NCBI GenBank assembly: GCA_964626385.1
Contig: CAZVEO010000055.1
Location: 1 to 16,425 of the forward strand
Length of the DNA: 16,425 nt
Source of the DNA: Scybalousia_A sp964626385
Lineage (GTDB): Bacteria > Bacteroidota > Bacteroidia > Bacteroidales > P3
Reading direction: 5' to 3'
Part shown: in pieces, positions 15,765 to 16,425 of the stretch
How positions within the stretch are numbered: position 1 is the stretch's first letter
Layout: each line of letters starts with the position of its first letter
The notes under the pieces: generated by a model
Seen by the model: only the letters and a program-made list of their open reading frames with translations
Told to the model about the DNA's origin: nothing
Database searches by the model: none
Program-made: the position numbers and the translations under genes

Positions 15765-15943
15765 TTTTTTTATAGGTTAGCATAAGTTATTATGAGTTGG
15801 TATAAGTTATTATGGGTTAGCATAAACACTTAAGCACCCACAGGGTGTTAAGGCAAAGCCATTACTTTCTTTTAGTGGCTTTGCCCTTATTAGAACAGGC
15901 GGTGCCTGTAACCTATGCTAACTTATCATAACCTATAAAAAAA
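15765..15943. other. Nested multi-branched inverted-repeat element (cloverleaf-like), function unknown
   Basis: An outer stem pairs 15765-15789 with 15919-15943, 25 bp with two mismatches. Inside, from left to right: a 20-bp direct repeat unit (15775-15794, 15795-15814, partial third 15815-15834); a hairpin CTTAA-g-CACCC-aca-GGGTG-TTAAG (15829-15851); a hairpin with a 13-bp stem and one bulged C, TAAGGCAAAGCCA (15849-15861) with 15876-15889; and ACAGGC-ggt-GCCTGT (15895-15909). No open reading frame fits. It could be a structured RNA, a double terminator-like element, a DNA cruciform, or a non-autonomous mobile element. Confidence 0.7.
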
Positions 15944-15978
15944 CACCCCTCAAAAAATTTTTTCGGGAAATCGCGTAA

Positions 15979-16292
15979 ATACCCATTTAAAAGTAAAAAA
16001 CAAGGATGCTACCACTGATTATCAATGACTTAACCTTTTTCGAAGGGTCAAAATTGGGCATTTTTATTGATTTTCAGCGTTTTCGAAGCATTTTTTGAAG
16101 AAAAATTTTGCAAAATCGGGAATTTGCAAAAATGAATCTTCGTTTTATTTCGACGAATCTTCGTTTCGATTTCCCGAAACGAAGATTCGTTATCGTTGAT
16201 TATCAAGTAGTTATAAGGGTGAAAATCGTTAATTTTGAGGTAGGTATCTTTTTCTCTTACAAAGTTACGAAGAATTTTTGACCTGACCAAAC
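15979..16292 (-). repeat. Right copy of the 314-bp interspersed repeat, inverted
   Basis: Read on the minus strand from 16292 to 15979 it aligns with 1-314 without gaps. The hairpin arms are 16155-16168 and 16175-16188, with a loop at 16169-16174 (ATTTCC on the plus strand). Relative to the repeat this loop is reversed compared with the left copy. TGATTATCAA occurs at 16016-16025 and 16197-16206. The gap-free match ends at GGGTAT on the inner side, and the outer match ends at the window edge of the left copy, so its true outer limit is unknown. An 84-codon frame here matches the 78-codon frame of the left copy but mostly with changed residues, so I do not call it a gene. Confidence 0.9.
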
Positions 16293-16425
16293 GCGTGCAC
16301 ACTTTTTATTTGTAACTTATTGATAATCAGTAAACCGATTTCTCTAGGCTCAGCCTACTTTTATAAGGATAAAGCCGTTACAAAAACACATACGCTTAGC
16401 GTCTTTAAAACAGCCTGTGGCTGCA
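16293..16425. other. Non-coding end with a string of unlike palindromes
   Basis: No gene is visible. A further TTGATAATCA is at 16320-16329. Short palindromes follow: TAGGCT-c-AGCCTA (16345-16357), ACGCT-t-AGCGT (16392-16402) and CAGCC-tgt-GGCTG (16411-16423). Their sequences differ but their size and shape are alike. Confidence 0.55.

Noticed and set aside
15775..15834. CRISPR array from regularly spaced repeats
   Set aside because: The repeat unit is 20 bp, directly tandem without spacers, with under three copies and no cas genes.
1..16292. The whole region as a composite transposon bounded by inverted repeats
   Set aside because: There is no transposase, integrase or resistance cargo. 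The enclosed genes are mostly housekeeping functions with normal operon structure, and no target-site duplication can be seen. The repeats look like interspersed elements.

Overview
The window reads as chromosomal DNA of a low-GC, anaerobic, fermentative member of the Bacteroidota, probably of the order Bacteroidales. The evidence is the -7 element TAnnTTTG (with a TTG or TTTG about 19-20 nt upstream where visible) in front of several genes, the near absence of Shine-Dalgarno sequences, a UpxY-type NusG paralogue, the GluP/FucP-type sugar symporter, and pyruvate:ferredoxin oxidoreductase together with acetate kinase. No phage gene, transposase, integrase or CRISPR array is visible.

Layout, left to right. 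1-314 is one copy of a 314-bp repeat, followed by a hairpin. tRNA-Leu(CAA) lies on the minus strand with its own promoter and terminator. On the plus strand come prs (PRPP synthase) with a terminator, then a GluP-type sugar transporter closely followed by a multi-pass acyltransferase-3 protein. The 8.2-4.6 kb stretch of the minus strand is one large gene, pyruvate:ferredoxin oxidoreductase, which ends in a clear terminator. Divergent from it are ribE (riboflavin synthase) and a MaoC-type hotdog hydratase, closed by a strong terminator. The segment 9.54-11.95 kb is accessory in character: a doubtful cysteine-rich small ORF, then two overlapping genes for secreted proteins of unknown function, the second carrying a C-terminal CxPC motif. 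It is closed by a hairpin terminator shared with the convergent minus-strand operon ackA > plsC-like > upxY-like nusG paralogue > U32 peptidase (TrhP/YegQ-like). The last 790 bp are non-coding: a nested, cloverleaf-like set of inverted repeats (15765-15943), the second copy of the 314-bp repeat in opposite orientation (15979-16292), and a run of short unrelated palindromes.

How the genes fit together. PFOR makes acetyl-CoA and reduced ferredoxin from pyruvate, and acetate kinase makes ATP from acetyl phosphate, so two steps of acetate fermentation are present; phosphotransacetylase is not in the window. prs and ribE supply nucleotide and flavin precursors. The plsC-like gene and the MaoC protein point to lipid metabolism.

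The most interesting items are non-coding. The two 314-bp repeats, about 15.7 kb apart, align without a single gap, and the small loop of a perfect hairpin inside them is in opposite orientation relative to the rest of the repeat. The multi-branched inverted-repeat element at 15765-15943 has no assigned function. Among the genes, the secreted two-gene unit at 10047-11920 is the best candidate for something undescribed.
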